Shown here: positions 17,174 through 26,557 of the stretch, piece after piece | Layout: every line of letters starts with the position of its first letter | Position numbering within the stretch: the first letter of the stretch is position 1 | Source: Chitinophaga parva | Lineage (GTDB): Bacteria > Bacteroidota > Bacteroidia > Chitinophagales > Chitinophagaceae | DNA: 64,000 bases | Reading direction: 5' to 3' | Assembly (NCBI RefSeq): GCF_003071345.1 | Contig: NZ_QCYK01000001.1 | Coordinates: 1,798,001-1,862,000 of the forward strand | The notes under the pieces: model-generated | Told to the model about the DNA's origin: nothing | The model's input: only the letters and a program-made list of their open reading frames with translations | Databases searched by the model: none | Position numbers and translations under genes: made by a program

Positions 17174-18058
17174 TCACATAATTGCTTTTTTAGTGCGCAC
17201 GGCGTTGGGCGTGCACCCGTAGTGGGTCTTGAAGATGCGGATGAAGTGGGGCACGTTTTCAAAACCGCATTCCAGTGCTATTTCCGATACATTTTTATTA
17301 CTGTTGTTCAGGAGCATGTGTGCATGCGCCAGTCTTTGCTCATTGATCCATTTCTTGGGCGGGCACTGGTAGCGCTGCTGGAAGTCCCGTTTAAAAGAAG
17401 CCAGGCTGCGCCCGGAAAGCTGCGCCAGTTCTTCAATGGTAAGGGGCTGTAGCAAGTGGTGGCGCACAATGTATTCAATGTCTGCCGGCTGTTGCTGCAC
17501 CACGCTTTTTACATAACTCCACACCGCTTCCTTTTGCGGACCGGCCAGCAGCAGCAGGAATAACTCCTGCAGTTTCAGTTGCAGCAGGGGCTCAGGATTT
17601 TCCAGCACGGTTTCAAAGTATTGTTTGTATTGCTCACGGAAGCTGTGCAGGAGCGGGTTTTGGGTGAAGAGCACCACGTGGTGGTCCGACGGGGGCGCCT
17701 GCAAATGTGCATGTTCCGCACCATACTGGCGGAAGAATTTCTGCAGGAAGTTATCGTCAAAAAAGATGATCAGCGCTTCATAATAGGTATCGTCCGGGAT
17801 GCAATCAGACATGGCATACTGCCCGCGCTTGAGCAGCAATACATCATTGCCCCGCACAATAATATCCTGGTCCGGCAGGTGCAGGTGCTTCTCCCCGCGG
17901 ATGATAAAAATAAACTTGTGCTGGGCCAGGAATACGCTACGGCGGCTGCTTTCATACTGCTGGCGGTACAGGGCATAGGGCACGCCTTTGGCCTTGAGAA
18001 AGACCATGCCTGCCGCATCTTCGAGTATCAGTGGTGTTGCCATATCATTCAATTTCAT
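17174..18058 (-). CDS. AraC family transcriptional regulator
   Basis: 294 residues. An N-terminal cupin-like sensing half (HLHLPDQDIIVRGNDVLLLKRG) precedes a C-terminal pair of helix-turn-helix motifs (about 190-290). The second carries the classic NVSEIALECGFENVPHFIRIFKTHYGCTP-type segment. It overlaps the start region of the LD-carboxypeptidase end by 14 bases on the same strand (18045-18058), so the two are co-transcribed. The effector is unknown. Confidence 0.92.
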   Translation of the reverse strand: MKLNDMATPLILEDAAGMVFLKAKGVPYALYRQQYESSRRSVFLAQHKFIFIIRGEKHLHLPDQDIIVRGNDVLLLKRGQYAMSDCIPDDTYYEALIIFFDDNFLQKFFRQYGAEHAHLQAPPSDHHVVLFTQNPLLHSFREQYKQYFETVLENPEPLLQLKLQELFLLLLAGPQKEAVWSYVKSVVQQQPADIEYIVRHHLLQPLTIEELAQLSGRSLASFKRDFQQRYQCPPKKWINEQRLAHAHMLLNNSNKNVSEIALECGFENVPHFIRIFKTHYGCTPNAVRTKKAIM

Positions 18059-19118
18059 CCAGCAGTACCCCCGTGGGGCTCACCTGCAAACGGTGCATGA
18101 CGCCGCATTTCAGGGCAAAGTTATTCTTTTGGTGGCCAACCGGGAAATTGAAGCACACGGGGTAGTGTTTGTCCTTCACCTTTTCCATTACAATATCGTA
18201 TACGGTCCTGCCAAATTCTTCCCCGGGGTCATCGGACTTCAGGCGGTTAAAGCCGCCAATGACCAGGCCTGCCAGGTTATCCAGCTTCCTGGCGCGCTGC
18301 AGGTTGTTGAACATGCGGTCCAGGCTGTACAGGTATTCACCCACTTCTTCCAGGAAAAGGATCTTGCCTTGCGTATCTATTTCGGAATCGGTGGCCATTA
18401 CGCTTTGTATCATAGACAGGTTGCCACCGGTGAGCACGCCGCTGGCGGTACCGTTGCGGTTATTGGCGTCTGCATCGGCGCTGTAGTGCATGCGCTGGCC
18501 GGTGAGTGCCTGGCGGATGGATTCAATGGTTTCCTGCACAATGGGCTCAGCCTTGCGGAAATCGTCCGGGAAACTGTTGCACATCTTGGAGTGCAGGGTG
18601 GCAATGCTGAAATGCCGGCTGATGTGGCAATGCAGCACCGTAATATCGCTGAATCCAATGACCCATTTGGGCCTGCGCCGGAATTTGGTGAAGTCCAGCC
18701 CATCCACAATGCGCGCCGCCCCGTAGCCCCCGCGGGCGCACATGATGGCCTTGATGTCCGGATCGTCCAGCATGGCCTGCAGGTCTGCACAGCGCAACGG
18801 GTCCGTGCCGCCAAAGGAGTAATCACGGGCATCCACGGTTTTGCCCATACGGATCCTGAAACCCCATTGCTGCATCAGCTGTACGGCGGGCATTATGTCC
18901 ACGCGGCTGATATAACCTGCCGGGCAGGTAATGCCGATGAGATCGCCCGGTTTCAGGTATGGAGGGATGGGGCCTGCGGCCAATGCAGGTTGCAAAGGGG
19001 GGGCGGCCTGCGGCCAATGTGCCTCCGTGTGCGCAGCCTGCCCGGCTGCCCGGACCGGCCACCAGGGCAGGCTGGCGCCCAATCCGAATAAGCCTGATAA
19101 AAAATGCTTGCGGTTCAT
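18045..19118 (-). CDS. LD-carboxypeptidase (S66 family)
   Basis: 357 residues. An exported N-terminus with twin basic residues (MNRKHFLSGLFGLGASLPWW) precedes the S66 domain: a YLKPGDLIGITCPAGYI start, CARGGYGAARIVDGLD near 127-142, and GFSDIT with the nucleophile Ser157. The conserved VGEYLYSLDRMFNNL (Glu) and a C-terminal FPVGHQKNNFAL (His) are present. The family trims the terminal D-amino acid from muropeptide tetrapeptides in wall recycling; the signal suggests a periplasmic location. It is coupled to the AraC gene by overlap. Confidence 0.9.
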   Translation of the reverse strand: MNRKHFLSGLFGLGASLPWWPVRAAGQAAHTEAHWPQAAPPLQPALAAGPIPPYLKPGDLIGITCPAGYISRVDIMPAVQLMQQWGFRIRMGKTVDARDYSFGGTDPLRCADLQAMLDDPDIKAIMCARGGYGAARIVDGLDFTKFRRRPKWVIGFSDITVLHCHISRHFSIATLHSKMCNSFPDDFRKAEPIVQETIESIRQALTGQRMHYSADADANNRNGTASGVLTGGNLSMIQSVMATDSEIDTQGKILFLEEVGEYLYSLDRMFNNLQRARKLDNLAGLVIGGFNRLKSDDPGEEFGRTVYDIVMEKVKDKHYPVCFNFPVGHQKNNFALKCGVMHRLQVSPTGVLLDEIE

Positions 19119-19269
19119 GCCATGCGTGTATTGGATACTTCCCTGAATTTATGGTACAATTTTTACCAGCTATAAGTTTACAGCGTTCATTAACAATTTA
19201 CAAACACTTTAATCTGCTGCAACATTTAAATTCGCACCGCCTTATTGCCAAAACCTAATCTTTGTTGTC

Positions 19270-19856
19270 ATGTGTCAAAAAGTGATCATCACCCTGTTGC
19301 TTTGCGTAACAGGCTTACTACAAAAAACGGCCGCCCAGCAGGCCTGGCGCATCCTGCCGGGCAAGTCTATCGGGCTCACTTACCTCGGTCAGCCGGCCGA
19401 TTCCCTTGCTAAAATACTGGGCAATGCTGACGGGGGCGATGCCGCCATGGGCAAGGCGTGGGCCGTGTATTACAATAAAGACGCCCACAAGCATATCCGC
19501 GATTCCAGCCGCTTCCTGGCCGTGTACCTCACCCGCGATGAACCTGTAGGCATGCGGGTACGCCAGATCCGCGTGAACACACCTTCTTTCCGCGCCAATA
19601 ACGATGTGAAAGTAGGCGTTTCGCTGGCCAAGATCCGTGCAAACTTTCCCAACCTGCTGCGCGCGCCGGCATTTACCAGGATACGGTAACGCATACACGC
19701 TATTACCTCTACGATGCCGTGCACCAGGGGATAGCTTTTGAGATCAGTGGGACTAACAATGCCTGCACCGCCATTACCGTGCATGATACCACGAAGACCA
19801 TTGCAGGCACCTATCTTACGGTACCGGGGAATGAACGGATGAAGAAGGTGCAGTAA
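19270..19856 (+). pseudogene. Exported protein of unknown function, broken by a frameshift
   Basis: The first frame (19270-19689) encodes a signal peptide (LLLCVTGLLQKTAAQ) and a domain ending abruptly at TRIR. A coherent continuation lies in another frame from about 19660 to the TAA at 19856: QDTVTHTRYYLYDAVHQGIA then EISGTNNACTAITVHD and a LTVPGNERMKKVQ end. Joining them by a one-base change within the GCGCGC repeat near 19658-19668 gives a protein of about 195 residues. This is either a true frameshift or a sequencing error in a GC repeat. No family is recognised. Confidence 0.7.
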
Positions 19857-19892
19857 GGTTGTACAACGTACCGTGTATTTGCTTTAAATAGC

Positions 19893-19930
19893 AAAAGCCC
19901 GTCCTGGCATTACCGGGACGGGCTTTTTTA
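19893..19930. terminator. Bidirectional terminator
   Basis: AAAAGCCCGTC / GACGGGCTTTT arms enclose a short loop, with an A-run before and T-run after. It separates the convergent genes at 19270-19856 and 19944-20621. Confidence 0.9.
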
Positions 19931-19943
19931 TAGCGCGTTCTAA

Positions 19944-20621
19944 TTAGTGCCTTCTGGTGCCTTTGGGACGGGTGCGGGCGCCAAAGTTATATTCCACGCC
20001 GCAGCTGAAGATCCCATCCATACGGGCTACATAACCCGGGTTGCTGACAGACTGGTACTGGAAACGTACGCCCAGGGAGGCCGGGCCTGCCGGGAAGCGG
20101 AAGCCTGCATCAAACACAGGGCCATGTGCCTGGATGTTTTCTTTCAGGTAGCCATAATCACCGGAGTTGTAATCATACACTTCAATCTTAGATTGGGTGA
20201 GGTGCCAGCCGTAACCGGCGCCTACAAAGAAGCCCCAGCGTTTAAAGGCATCGCGGGTGGCCGCCGCGCCAAAATTGTATTCCACCAGCAAAGGCAGGTC
20301 TGCCATATAACCGATCTGGATGTCTGTACCATCATTAGATACAAATTCTCCATCCTGGTTGGTGCTCAGGCTGAGCCCCAGCGTAACATGGGTGGCCAGT
20401 GACAGGCTGGAAGTGGGGCTGAACACGGCAAAGTTGAACCGGGGAGAATACGTAAGGCCATAACCATAGTAATGGCCGGCCAGGCTGCTGTCCTGCATCA
20501 CACCGCCAAAGAAAGTGACACCGGCTGCCTGGGAAAACATCTGCCGTCCATTGTCCTGGGAGAATGCCTGTGTGCTACAGAGGAACAGGGCAAACAATGC
20601 TGCAATAATACGCTTGTACAT
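19944..20621 (-). CDS. Outer membrane beta-barrel protein
   Basis: 225 residues from the ATG at 20621, chosen because it starts a clear signal peptide (MYKRIIAALFALFLCSTQAFSQ). An upstream in-frame ATG would place 17 residues before it. The body alternates aromatic and polar residues in strands, with YGYGLTYSPRFNFAVF, WGFFVGAGYGWHLT and SLGVRFQYQSVSNPGYVARM, and ends near VEYNFGARTRPKG. This is an 8-stranded OmpA/OprF-like or porin-like barrel. No ligand is evident. It is the last gene of the insertion within the ligase module. Confidence 0.8.
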   Translation of the reverse strand: MYKRIIAALFALFLCSTQAFSQDNGRQMFSQAAGVTFFGGVMQDSSLAGHYYGYGLTYSPRFNFAVFSPTSSLSLATHVTLGLSLSTNQDGEFVSNDGTDIQIGYMADLPLLVEYNFGAAATRDAFKRWGFFVGAGYGWHLTQSKIEVYDYNSGDYGYLKENIQAHGPVFDAGFRFPAGPASLGVRFQYQSVSNPGYVARMDGIFSCGVEYNFGARTRPKGTRRH

Positions 20622-20673
20622 AGGTTTAGAGGTTTGGGTTTTGCCCGCCAAGATAGGCGCAATTTTCCACAAA

Positions 20674-22269
20674 TCATACCCGGTATTGTGCCAACAATTG
20701 TTTCAGATCTTCCAACGTGTTGATTTCCGCTACCGGCTTATCGCGCCGCCAGCGGTTAATGCGCGGGAAACGCAGCGCTATGCCGGATTTGTGCCGGTTA
20801 GAAGCTGCAATACCTTCAAACGCAATTTCAAAAACAAGTTCGGGCTTCACGGTGCGCACCGGGCCAAATTTTTCAATGGAGTTGGCCTTCACCCAGCGGT
20901 CCACCTCATTGATCTCTTTATCCGTAAGGCCGGAATATGCTTTGGCAAAAGGCACCAGCGCGTCCCCGTCCTTTACGGCAAAGGTGTAATCAGTGTACAG
21001 GTTAGACCTGCGCCCATGGCCTTTCTGCGCGTAGATCATCACAGCGTCCACGTGGAAGGGCTCTATCTTCCACTTCCACCAGTCGCCCCGCTTGCGGCCC
21101 ACTTGATAAATTGAGTCAGCGCGTTTCAACATCAGCCCTTCGCTGCCATTTTCACGGGAAGCTTCGCGCAGCCGGGCCAGCGCATCCCAGTTGGGGAACG
21201 CTATCAGCGGGGATATTTTCAATACAGGATTATCGGCATCCGCCACTAACTTTTCCAGCAATGCCCTGCGGGCGGAAAGTGGCTGCTGGCGCAGGTCCTG
21301 GCCATTCCATTCCAGCAGGTCATAACTAAGTAAGACCACCGGCGCTTCCTGCAATTGTTTCTTTGTTACGTTCTTGCGGCCTATGCGGGTTTGCAATGCG
21401 GCAAAGGGCAAAGGGGCTTCCTGCTGCCAGGTGAGGATCTCACCGTCTATCACCGTGCCATCCGGCAGGGATGGCAGCAGGGACGTAAACTCGGGAAACT
21501 TTTCCGTGAGCAATTCCTCACCCCGGCTCCAGACAAACAGGGTGCCTGCCCGTTTGATCACCTGCCCGCGTATGCCATCCCACTTCCACTCCGCCTGCCA
21601 GTGTGCAGGGGCGCCCAGTGCATCTGGTGTCGTTTCCAGCGGGTAAGCCAGGTAAAAAGGGTAGGGGCGGGAGATAGGCGTACTATCGCCATCATCCCGG
21701 AGCAGTTCTTCCAATGTAATGCTCCGCGGGTTCCACTCCCCGCTGATGCGGTGGGAAAGCGTGGCGGCGGGAATGGTGTAGGTTTTGGCCAGTGCATTCA
21801 CCATGGTTTGTTGTGACACCCCGATGCGGAAACCGCCGGTGATCAGTTTATTGAACACAAACTTTTCCGCATTGGGCAGCTGGGCCCAGGCTTGCAGCAC
21901 AAACTCCCGCTTCACGGGCTCTTCGGCTTTTTCCAGCCCGCTCAGTTGCTCCAGCCAGTAGTGCAGTGGCCGGGAAGCCGCTACTACCGCCGGTTCCGGC
22001 AGGAGCAGGGAAATGGTTTCCGCCAGGTCACCCACGGTATGGTAGCATTCTTCAAACAGCCATTCTTCCAGCCCTGTCACCTGCATGCACCAGGCTTTCA
22101 GCTGTGCCGCATTCACGGTGCGCCTGGGCCTGCGCCCGGAAAACAGGGCCAGTACCCAGGGCTTGTCCTTCACATCCGCCTGGGCAAAGTACTGGCTCAG
22201 CGCCTCCAGCTTTTCATTGGTCTTGGTGCTGTTGCTCACTACTTTTACCAGGTTTACAAAGTCCGTCAT
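20674..22269 (-). CDS. ATP-dependent DNA ligase of the ligase-associated module
   Basis: 531 residues. An N-terminal alpha-helical ligase domain (1-180) is followed by the adenylation domain with the KxDG nucleophile in EWKWDGIRG (Lys229), DGEILTW (motif III) and SEGLMLKRADS (motif IV). The C-terminal OB-fold contains KWKIEPFHVDAVMIYA and ends near RINRWRRDKP. It seals nicks with ATP and is distinct from the NAD-dependent replicative LigA. It lies 26 bases from the exonuclease gene, forming the first half of the module. Confidence 0.95.
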   Translation of the reverse strand: MTDFVNLVKVVSNSTKTNEKLEALSQYFAQADVKDKPWVLALFSGRRPRRTVNAAQLKAWCMQVTGLEEWLFEECYHTVGDLAETISLLLPEPAVVAASRPLHYWLEQLSGLEKAEEPVKREFVLQAWAQLPNAEKFVFNKLITGGFRIGVSQQTMVNALAKTYTIPAATLSHRISGEWNPRSITLEELLRDDGDSTPISRPYPFYLAYPLETTPDALGAPAHWQAEWKWDGIRGQVIKRAGTLFVWSRGEELLTEKFPEFTSLLPSLPDGTVIDGEILTWQQEAPLPFAALQTRIGRKNVTKKQLQEAPVVLLSYDLLEWNGQDLRQQPLSARRALLEKLVADADNPVLKISPLIAFPNWDALARLREASRENGSEGLMLKRADSIYQVGRKRGDWWKWKIEPFHVDAVMIYAQKGHGRRSNLYTDYTFAVKDGDALVPFAKAYSGLTDKEINEVDRWVKANSIEKFGPVRTVKPELVFEIAFEGIAASNRHKSGIALRFPRINRWRRDKPVAEINTLEDLKQLLAQYRV

Positions 22270-22295
22270 AAATGGCGTTTATCCGTTAGCGTTAG

Positions 22296-23384
22296 TTACT
22301 CTTCCGCGGGGAGCGTTTCATCGTTATGAATACCCGGCGCTTCGTCTGATGCTGCTGTGGGCGTTGCTTCCGGTTCATTGCCGGTATCGCCGCTGTCTTC
22401 ATCCTCATCGCCAAACTGTGTTTTTATTTCCGCCGCTTCCAGGCCCAGTTTTTCCGTAAGGTAGCGCGCAAATACGCTGCTGAAGCCATGGGTGGCAAAC
22501 ACCCGTGCTGCACCGGTGGCCTGTACGGCCTGTAGTAATCCATCCCAGTCCGCATGATCAGAGAGGGCGAACCCCGCGTCTGCATTGCGGCGGCGCATGT
22601 GGCCACGTACCTGCATCCACCCGCTGCACACGCCCAGGGAGTAAGGATGGAAACGCCGCATCCAGGAAGAGCCTACCGCGCTGGGTGGGCAGATGATCAC
22701 GGCATTGCGCAGCGTTTCCCTGGGGGTATCCGGGGTAATACGCTCTACCATGGGCAGGGGCCAGCCTGCATCCACGATCACCTGCTGGGTAATGGCAATG
22801 GCCCCATGCGCCAGGAAGCGGGGCGTAACCCCTTGCAGCAGACGCAGCAGGCGCTGTGCTTTGCCCAGGCTGTAAGCCGCCAGTACACTGGCTTTGCCGG
22901 CAGCCTGGTTACCGGCTATCCAGCTTTTGATCTCCTCCCCGATGTGCGCCTGCGGCTGCCAGCGGTAAATGGGCAGGCCAAAGGTGGACTCGGTAATGAA
23001 AGTATGGCAGCGCACCGGTTCAAACGGGGTGCTGATACCATCGTGCTCCACCTTGTAGTCTCCGCTTACCACCCATACTTCCCCGCCTGCCTCAATGCGC
23101 ACCTGCGCGGAGCCGATGATATGCCCCGCGGGGTGAAAGGAAACGCTTACCCCATTGAAATAGATACTTTCCCCGTAAGGCACACCCTGCACCTGCAGGT
23201 CAGCGCCCAGCCGCAGTTTTAGCAGGGGCACACTGAAGTCCTGGCACAGGTAACGCCTGCTGCCCCAGCGGGCGTGGTCACTATGCGCATGCGTGATCAC
23301 CGCCCGCTCCACGGGCTGCCAGGGATCGATGTAAAAATCGCCGGCAGGGCAGTAGATACCTTTATCTGTGAAGTGCAATAACAT
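22296..23384 (-). CDS. Ligase-associated DNA damage response exonuclease (metallo-beta-lactamase fold)
   Basis: 362 residues. The metal-binding HxHxDH motif is THAHSDHARWG (His32, His34, Asp36, His37), followed by FHPAGHIIGSAQV (the second His motif) and a beta-CASP region with SDHADWDGLL near 270. These match the exonuclease of the ligase-associated set, similar to SNM1/CPSF nucleases. The C-terminal 40 residues are acidic and low-complexity. Together with the downstream ligase it forms one transcription unit on the minus strand. Confidence 0.92.
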   Translation of the reverse strand: MLLHFTDKGIYCPAGDFYIDPWQPVERAVITHAHSDHARWGSRRYLCQDFSVPLLKLRLGADLQVQGVPYGESIYFNGVSVSFHPAGHIIGSAQVRIEAGGEVWVVSGDYKVEHDGISTPFEPVRCHTFITESTFGLPIYRWQPQAHIGEEIKSWIAGNQAAGKASVLAAYSLGKAQRLLRLLQGVTPRFLAHGAIAITQQVIVDAGWPLPMVERITPDTPRETLRNAVIICPPSAVGSSWMRRFHPYSLGVCSGWMQVRGHMRRRNADAGFALSDHADWDGLLQAVQATGAARVFATHGFSSVFARYLTEKLGLEAAEIKTQFGDEDEDSGDTGNEPEATPTAASDEAPGIHNDETLPAEE

Positions 23385-23416
23385 GGGGAAGGTTCAGTTA
23401 CAGGAAAGGTACACAC

Positions 23417-23447
23417 ATAAAAAATGCCGGACCTGGGCCCGGCATTG
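23417..23447 (-). terminator. Terminator of the lipoprotein gene at 23467
   Basis: On the minus strand AATGCCGGG / CCGGCATT arms are followed by a run of T. It lies about 20 bases after the stop. Confidence 0.85.
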
Positions 23448-23466
23448 CATATTTAAGATTTTAGGC

Positions 23467-24774
23467 CTAGTTGGCACTCACCCTCACATCCGCCGTGCTG
23501 TCACTCTTCTGCACAATGTAAATGTTCTTGTTCTCGAAATAGGCCGGGGTGGCATCGCCATCATGGGCATACACAGGTTGGAAATTATAGTTCGTGTACA
23601 GTTTGGCGCTTTGGTTCACTTCAGGGGTAAAGTACACCCCCTGGTCATGCAGCAAGGTGCCAAAGTAGTAGGTAAGCTCAAATCCTTTGAACGCCATGTC
23701 AGACGGGCGGGATTTGTACACGCGCCGGAAGTAATCCACCAGGTAACGGCTGTACGTATCATTCTTCTCATTGAAGTACGGGGTGGAGTAGTAGATCTGC
23801 AGGGACCTGAATTCCGGCTCCTTAAACTTCATCACGTCCCACGTGGGCATGCCAAAGATGTGCAGGGGATAGGCGTCTGCCTTGGTGGCCAGCTTGCGCA
23901 GCACGGCTTTGGCGCCGGCTTCGTCCAGTGCGGTCACAATGCACACGTTGGGGCGGTCTGTGAGCAGGAAAGATTCCAGTTGCTGATCCGTCATATTCTC
24001 TTCAAATACCACGTCGCGGATACGGGATTTCTTATCGTAGTCCATATTGGTATAAGCCGTCTTGAAATCCGCTGCCAGCTTGTTTTCCAGGGCGGTGTTG
24101 CGGTGGAATACCAGCACGTTGCGGGTGGCAAATCCTTTCTGGGCAAAGTTCTGCAGGGCCTCGCAGTGGGTACGCAGGGTACTGTTGGCCAGCAGCAGGA
24201 AAGGATTGTTGCTGATACCTGCATCGTTCGGGTAAGTGGCAGAAAGCAGGTTGATCTCTTTGCTGCGCGCAAACTCGCTCAGGTCTTTCAGCTCCGGCGC
24301 ATTCAGGGCGCCGATGATCAGGTCCATGGAGTCCAGGGAGCCGTTGCGGACCAGGGAGTTCACGCCCTGGCGCGACTTGGTATCGTATACAAATAATTTC
24401 AGGGGAATGCCGTGCATCAGCAGGCTGTCGGCCGCCAGCTGCACGCCTTCGTAAAACTCGAGGCCTGGCAGGGTGTAGCGGGGAAGACTTTTACCCGCAG
24501 GCAGGTCGGCGGCGCCGGCAAAGGCAGAATCCGTGTAGAAGGGCGCAAACACAGCCACATTATAGGCAGGTTTTCTTTCATCGCGGGCAAAGGCCGGTAC
24601 GTTGAAAGGCGCTTTCACCGCGGGTTTCCGGGCTTCCTCTTTGGGAGCGGCCGGCTTGGCCGGCACCGCGGTCACCGGCGATGGCGTGGTGGTCTTTTTG
24701 GCAGAGGAGCAGGCATACACCAGCAGCGCACAAGCGATGGTGACGGGCAGCCATACCTTTTTCATTTGGATCAT
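23467..24774 (-). CDS. Periplasmic-binding-protein-like lipoprotein
   Basis: About 435 residues. The signal ends in LLVYACSS, a lipobox, then a Pro/Ala/Lys-rich linker of about 50 residues and a type I periplasmic-binding fold (YNVAVFAPFYTDSAFAG, LPGLEFYEGVQLAAD, LDLIIGALNAPEL-like, NVCIVTALDEAG). No permease or ATPase is adjacent. It may act as an envelope sensor or in wall assembly, comparable with LpoA-like proteins, rather than in import. The start at 24774 (MIQMKKVW) is preferred over an ATG at 24816 that adds non-signal residues; 24765 is equally possible. Confidence 0.8.
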   Translation of the reverse strand: MIQMKKVWLPVTIACALLVYACSSAKKTTTPSPVTAVPAKPAAPKEEARKPAVKAPFNVPAFARDERKPAYNVAVFAPFYTDSAFAGAADLPAGKSLPRYTLPGLEFYEGVQLAADSLLMHGIPLKLFVYDTKSRQGVNSLVRNGSLDSMDLIIGALNAPELKDLSEFARSKEINLLSATYPNDAGISNNPFLLLANSTLRTHCEALQNFAQKGFATRNVLVFHRNTALENKLAADFKTAYTNMDYDKKSRIRDVVFEENMTDQQLESFLLTDRPNVCIVTALDEAGAKAVLRKLATKADAYPLHIFGMPTWDVMKFKEPEFRSLQIYYSTPYFNEKNDTYSRYLVDYFRRVYKSRPSDMAFKGFELTYYFGTLLHDQGVYFTPEVNQSAKLYTNYNFQPVYAHDGDATPAYFENKNIYIVQKSDSTADVRVSAN

Positions 24775-24793
24775 AGTTTTCAATAAAGTGCAA

Positions 24794-24882
24794 AAATTGT
24801 ACAACGTACAAGGCAATGCGAGGCATGAAAGTAAGCCAGACTGGTCATTCGCTATTCCTGTACGTCATACATGGTACAATTT
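24794..24882. repeat. Intergenic inverted repeat bounded by AAATTGTAC/GTACAATTT
   Basis: Nine-base perfect arms (24794-24802 and 24874-24882) enclose about 70 bases with inner GTACAACGTAC-type sequence. The right arm touches the guaA stop codon, and the element fills nearly the whole gap. Related elements lie at 30366-30411 and 32199-32307. Confidence 0.55.
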
Positions 24883-26421
24883 CTATTCCCACTCGATCGT
24901 GGCCGGTGGCTTGGAGCTGATGTCGTACACCACACGGTTAATGCCGCGGACGCGGTTGATGATCTCGTTGGAGACCTTGGCCAGGAACTCGTAGGGGAGG
25001 TGTGCCCAGTCGGCGGTCATGCCGTCGGTGCTGGTCACGGCACGGAGGGCCACGGTAAATTCGTAGGTCCTTTCATCGCCCATCACGCCCACGCTCTGTA
25101 CCGGCAGCAGGATGGTGCCTGCCTGCCATACTTTATCATAGAGGTTATCATCTTTCAGTGCTTCAATGTAAATGGCGTCCGCTTCCTGCAGCATCTTCAC
25201 CTTGTCTGCCGTGATGGCGCCCAGGATGCGGATGGCCAGGCCCGGACCGGGGAAAGGGTGACGGCCCAGGAACACTTCGGAAATGCCGATCTCCCGGCCT
25301 ACGCGGCGTACTTCGTCTTTGAAGAGGAAGCGCAGGGGCTCTACCAGCTGCATATTCATCTTCTCCGGCAGGCCGCCTACATTGTGGTGGGATTTGATGG
25401 TAGCGCTGGGGCCATTTACAGATACAGACTCGATCACGTCCGGGTAAATGGTGCCCTGGCCCAGGAAGGCAATGTCCTGCAGCTGGGCGGCCTCGCTGGT
25501 AAATACATCGATGAACAGGCCACCAATGATCTTGCGCTTGCGCTCCGGATCGGATACACCATCCAGTGCGTTGTAAAAGAGGTCCTTTGCATTCACTCCT
25601 TTTACGTTCAGGCCCATGTGTTTGTAAGAATCCAGTACCAGTTCAAATTCATCCTTGCGCAGCAGGCCATTGTCTACAAAAATGCAATACAGGTTGCTGC
25701 CAATGGCTTTGTGCACCAGCTCTGCCGCCACGGTGGAATCTACCCCGCCGCTGAGGGCCATGATCACTTTCTTGTTGCCCACCTGTGCTTTAATGCGGGC
25801 AATGGTTTCTTCCACGAAGGCAGCCGGTGTCCAGTCCTGGCTCATGCCGCAGATGTGTACGAGGAAGTTGCGCAGGATCATCTTTCCTTCCACGGAGTGG
25901 GTCACTTCCGGGTGGAACTGGATGCCCAGGATAGGATGAGCCGCCAGGGTAGTGCTCTGGAAGGCTGCCACGGGGATATTGTCCGTTACCGCGATGATCT
26001 CAAAACCTTCCGGTACTTTTTTAATGGTATCGGAATGGCTCATCCACACCTGGCTGCGGGGACTGATGTCGTATAATAATTTTGCAGATTTGTTGGAATG
26101 TTCCATGAAGGCGCGGCCGTATTCCCGTACATGGCTCTTGCCTACTTCACCCCCAAAATTGCGGGCCATGAGCTGGGCGCCGTAGCAAACACCCAGTACG
26201 GGTACTTTGGCTGCCATGGCGGCAATGTCTACATCGGGCGCACCCGCGTCGTTCACGGAAAAAGGACTACCGGAAAGGATGATGCCTTTGATGGAAGCGT
26301 CCCACTGGATGGGCTTCAGGCACGGCTGGATCTCGCAGTAGGTGTTCAGCTCGCGCACGCAACGCGCGATCAACTGGGTGTACTGGGAACCAAAATCGAG
26401 AATAATGATCTTTTCTGTCAT
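24883..26421 (-). CDS. guaA: GMP synthase (glutamine-hydrolysing)
   Basis: 512 residues from the ATG at 26421 ([20 protein letters not shown]), the family's usual start; longer in-frame starts upstream would add 33 unrelated residues. The class I amidotransferase domain has the nucleophile Cys in [13 protein letters not shown] and a HPEVTHS His. The ATP-pyrophosphatase domain has [14 protein letters not shown], and the C-terminal dimerisation domain ends in PPATIEWE. It converts XMP to GMP. Its promoter lies so close that the mRNA may be leaderless. Confidence 0.97.
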   Translation of the reverse strand: MTEKIIILDFGSQYTQLIARCVRELNTYCEIQPCLKPIQWDASIKGIILSGSPFSVNDAGAPDVDIAAMAAKVPVLGVCYGAQLMARNFGGEVGKSHVREYGRAFMEHSNKSAKLLYDISPRSQVWMSHSDTIKKVPEGFEIIAVTDNIPVAAFQSTTLAAHPILGIQFHPEVTHSVEGKMILRNFLVHICGMSQDWTPAAFVEETIARIKAQVGNKKVIMALSGGVDSTVAAELVHKAIGSNLYCIFVDNGLLRKDEFELVLDSYKHMGLNVKGVNAKDLFYNALDGVSDPERKRKIIGGLFIDVFTSEAAQLQDIAFLGQGTIYPDVIESVSVNGPSATIKSHHNVGGLPEKMNMQLVEPLRFLFKDEVRRVGREIGISEVFLGRHPFPGPGLAIRILGAITADKVKMLQEADAIYIEALKDDNLYDKVWQAGTILLPVQSVGVMGDERTYEFTVALRAVTSTDGMTADWAHLPYEFLAKVSNEIINRVRGINRVVYDISSKPPATIEWE

Positions 26422-26428
26422 GGTGGTG

Positions 26429-26459
26429 CAAAGATAAGCGGAAAACAGCCACGGCCAAA
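26429..26459 (-). promoter_or_regulatory. guaA promoter
   Basis: On the minus strand TTTG (26456-26459), 19 bases, TATCTTTG (26429-26436) is a perfect match to the Bacteroidota consensus. The -7 box ends 7 bases before the guaA ATG. Confidence 0.8.
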
Positions 26460-26557
26460 GGCCCATCAAGATCAAAACGCCGTAAAAAACAGGACGCCGG
26501 ACTTCCGTGTGTTGAAACAAATCTTTACCTTACGTCGTCAACCATCACCTGTTTCCC

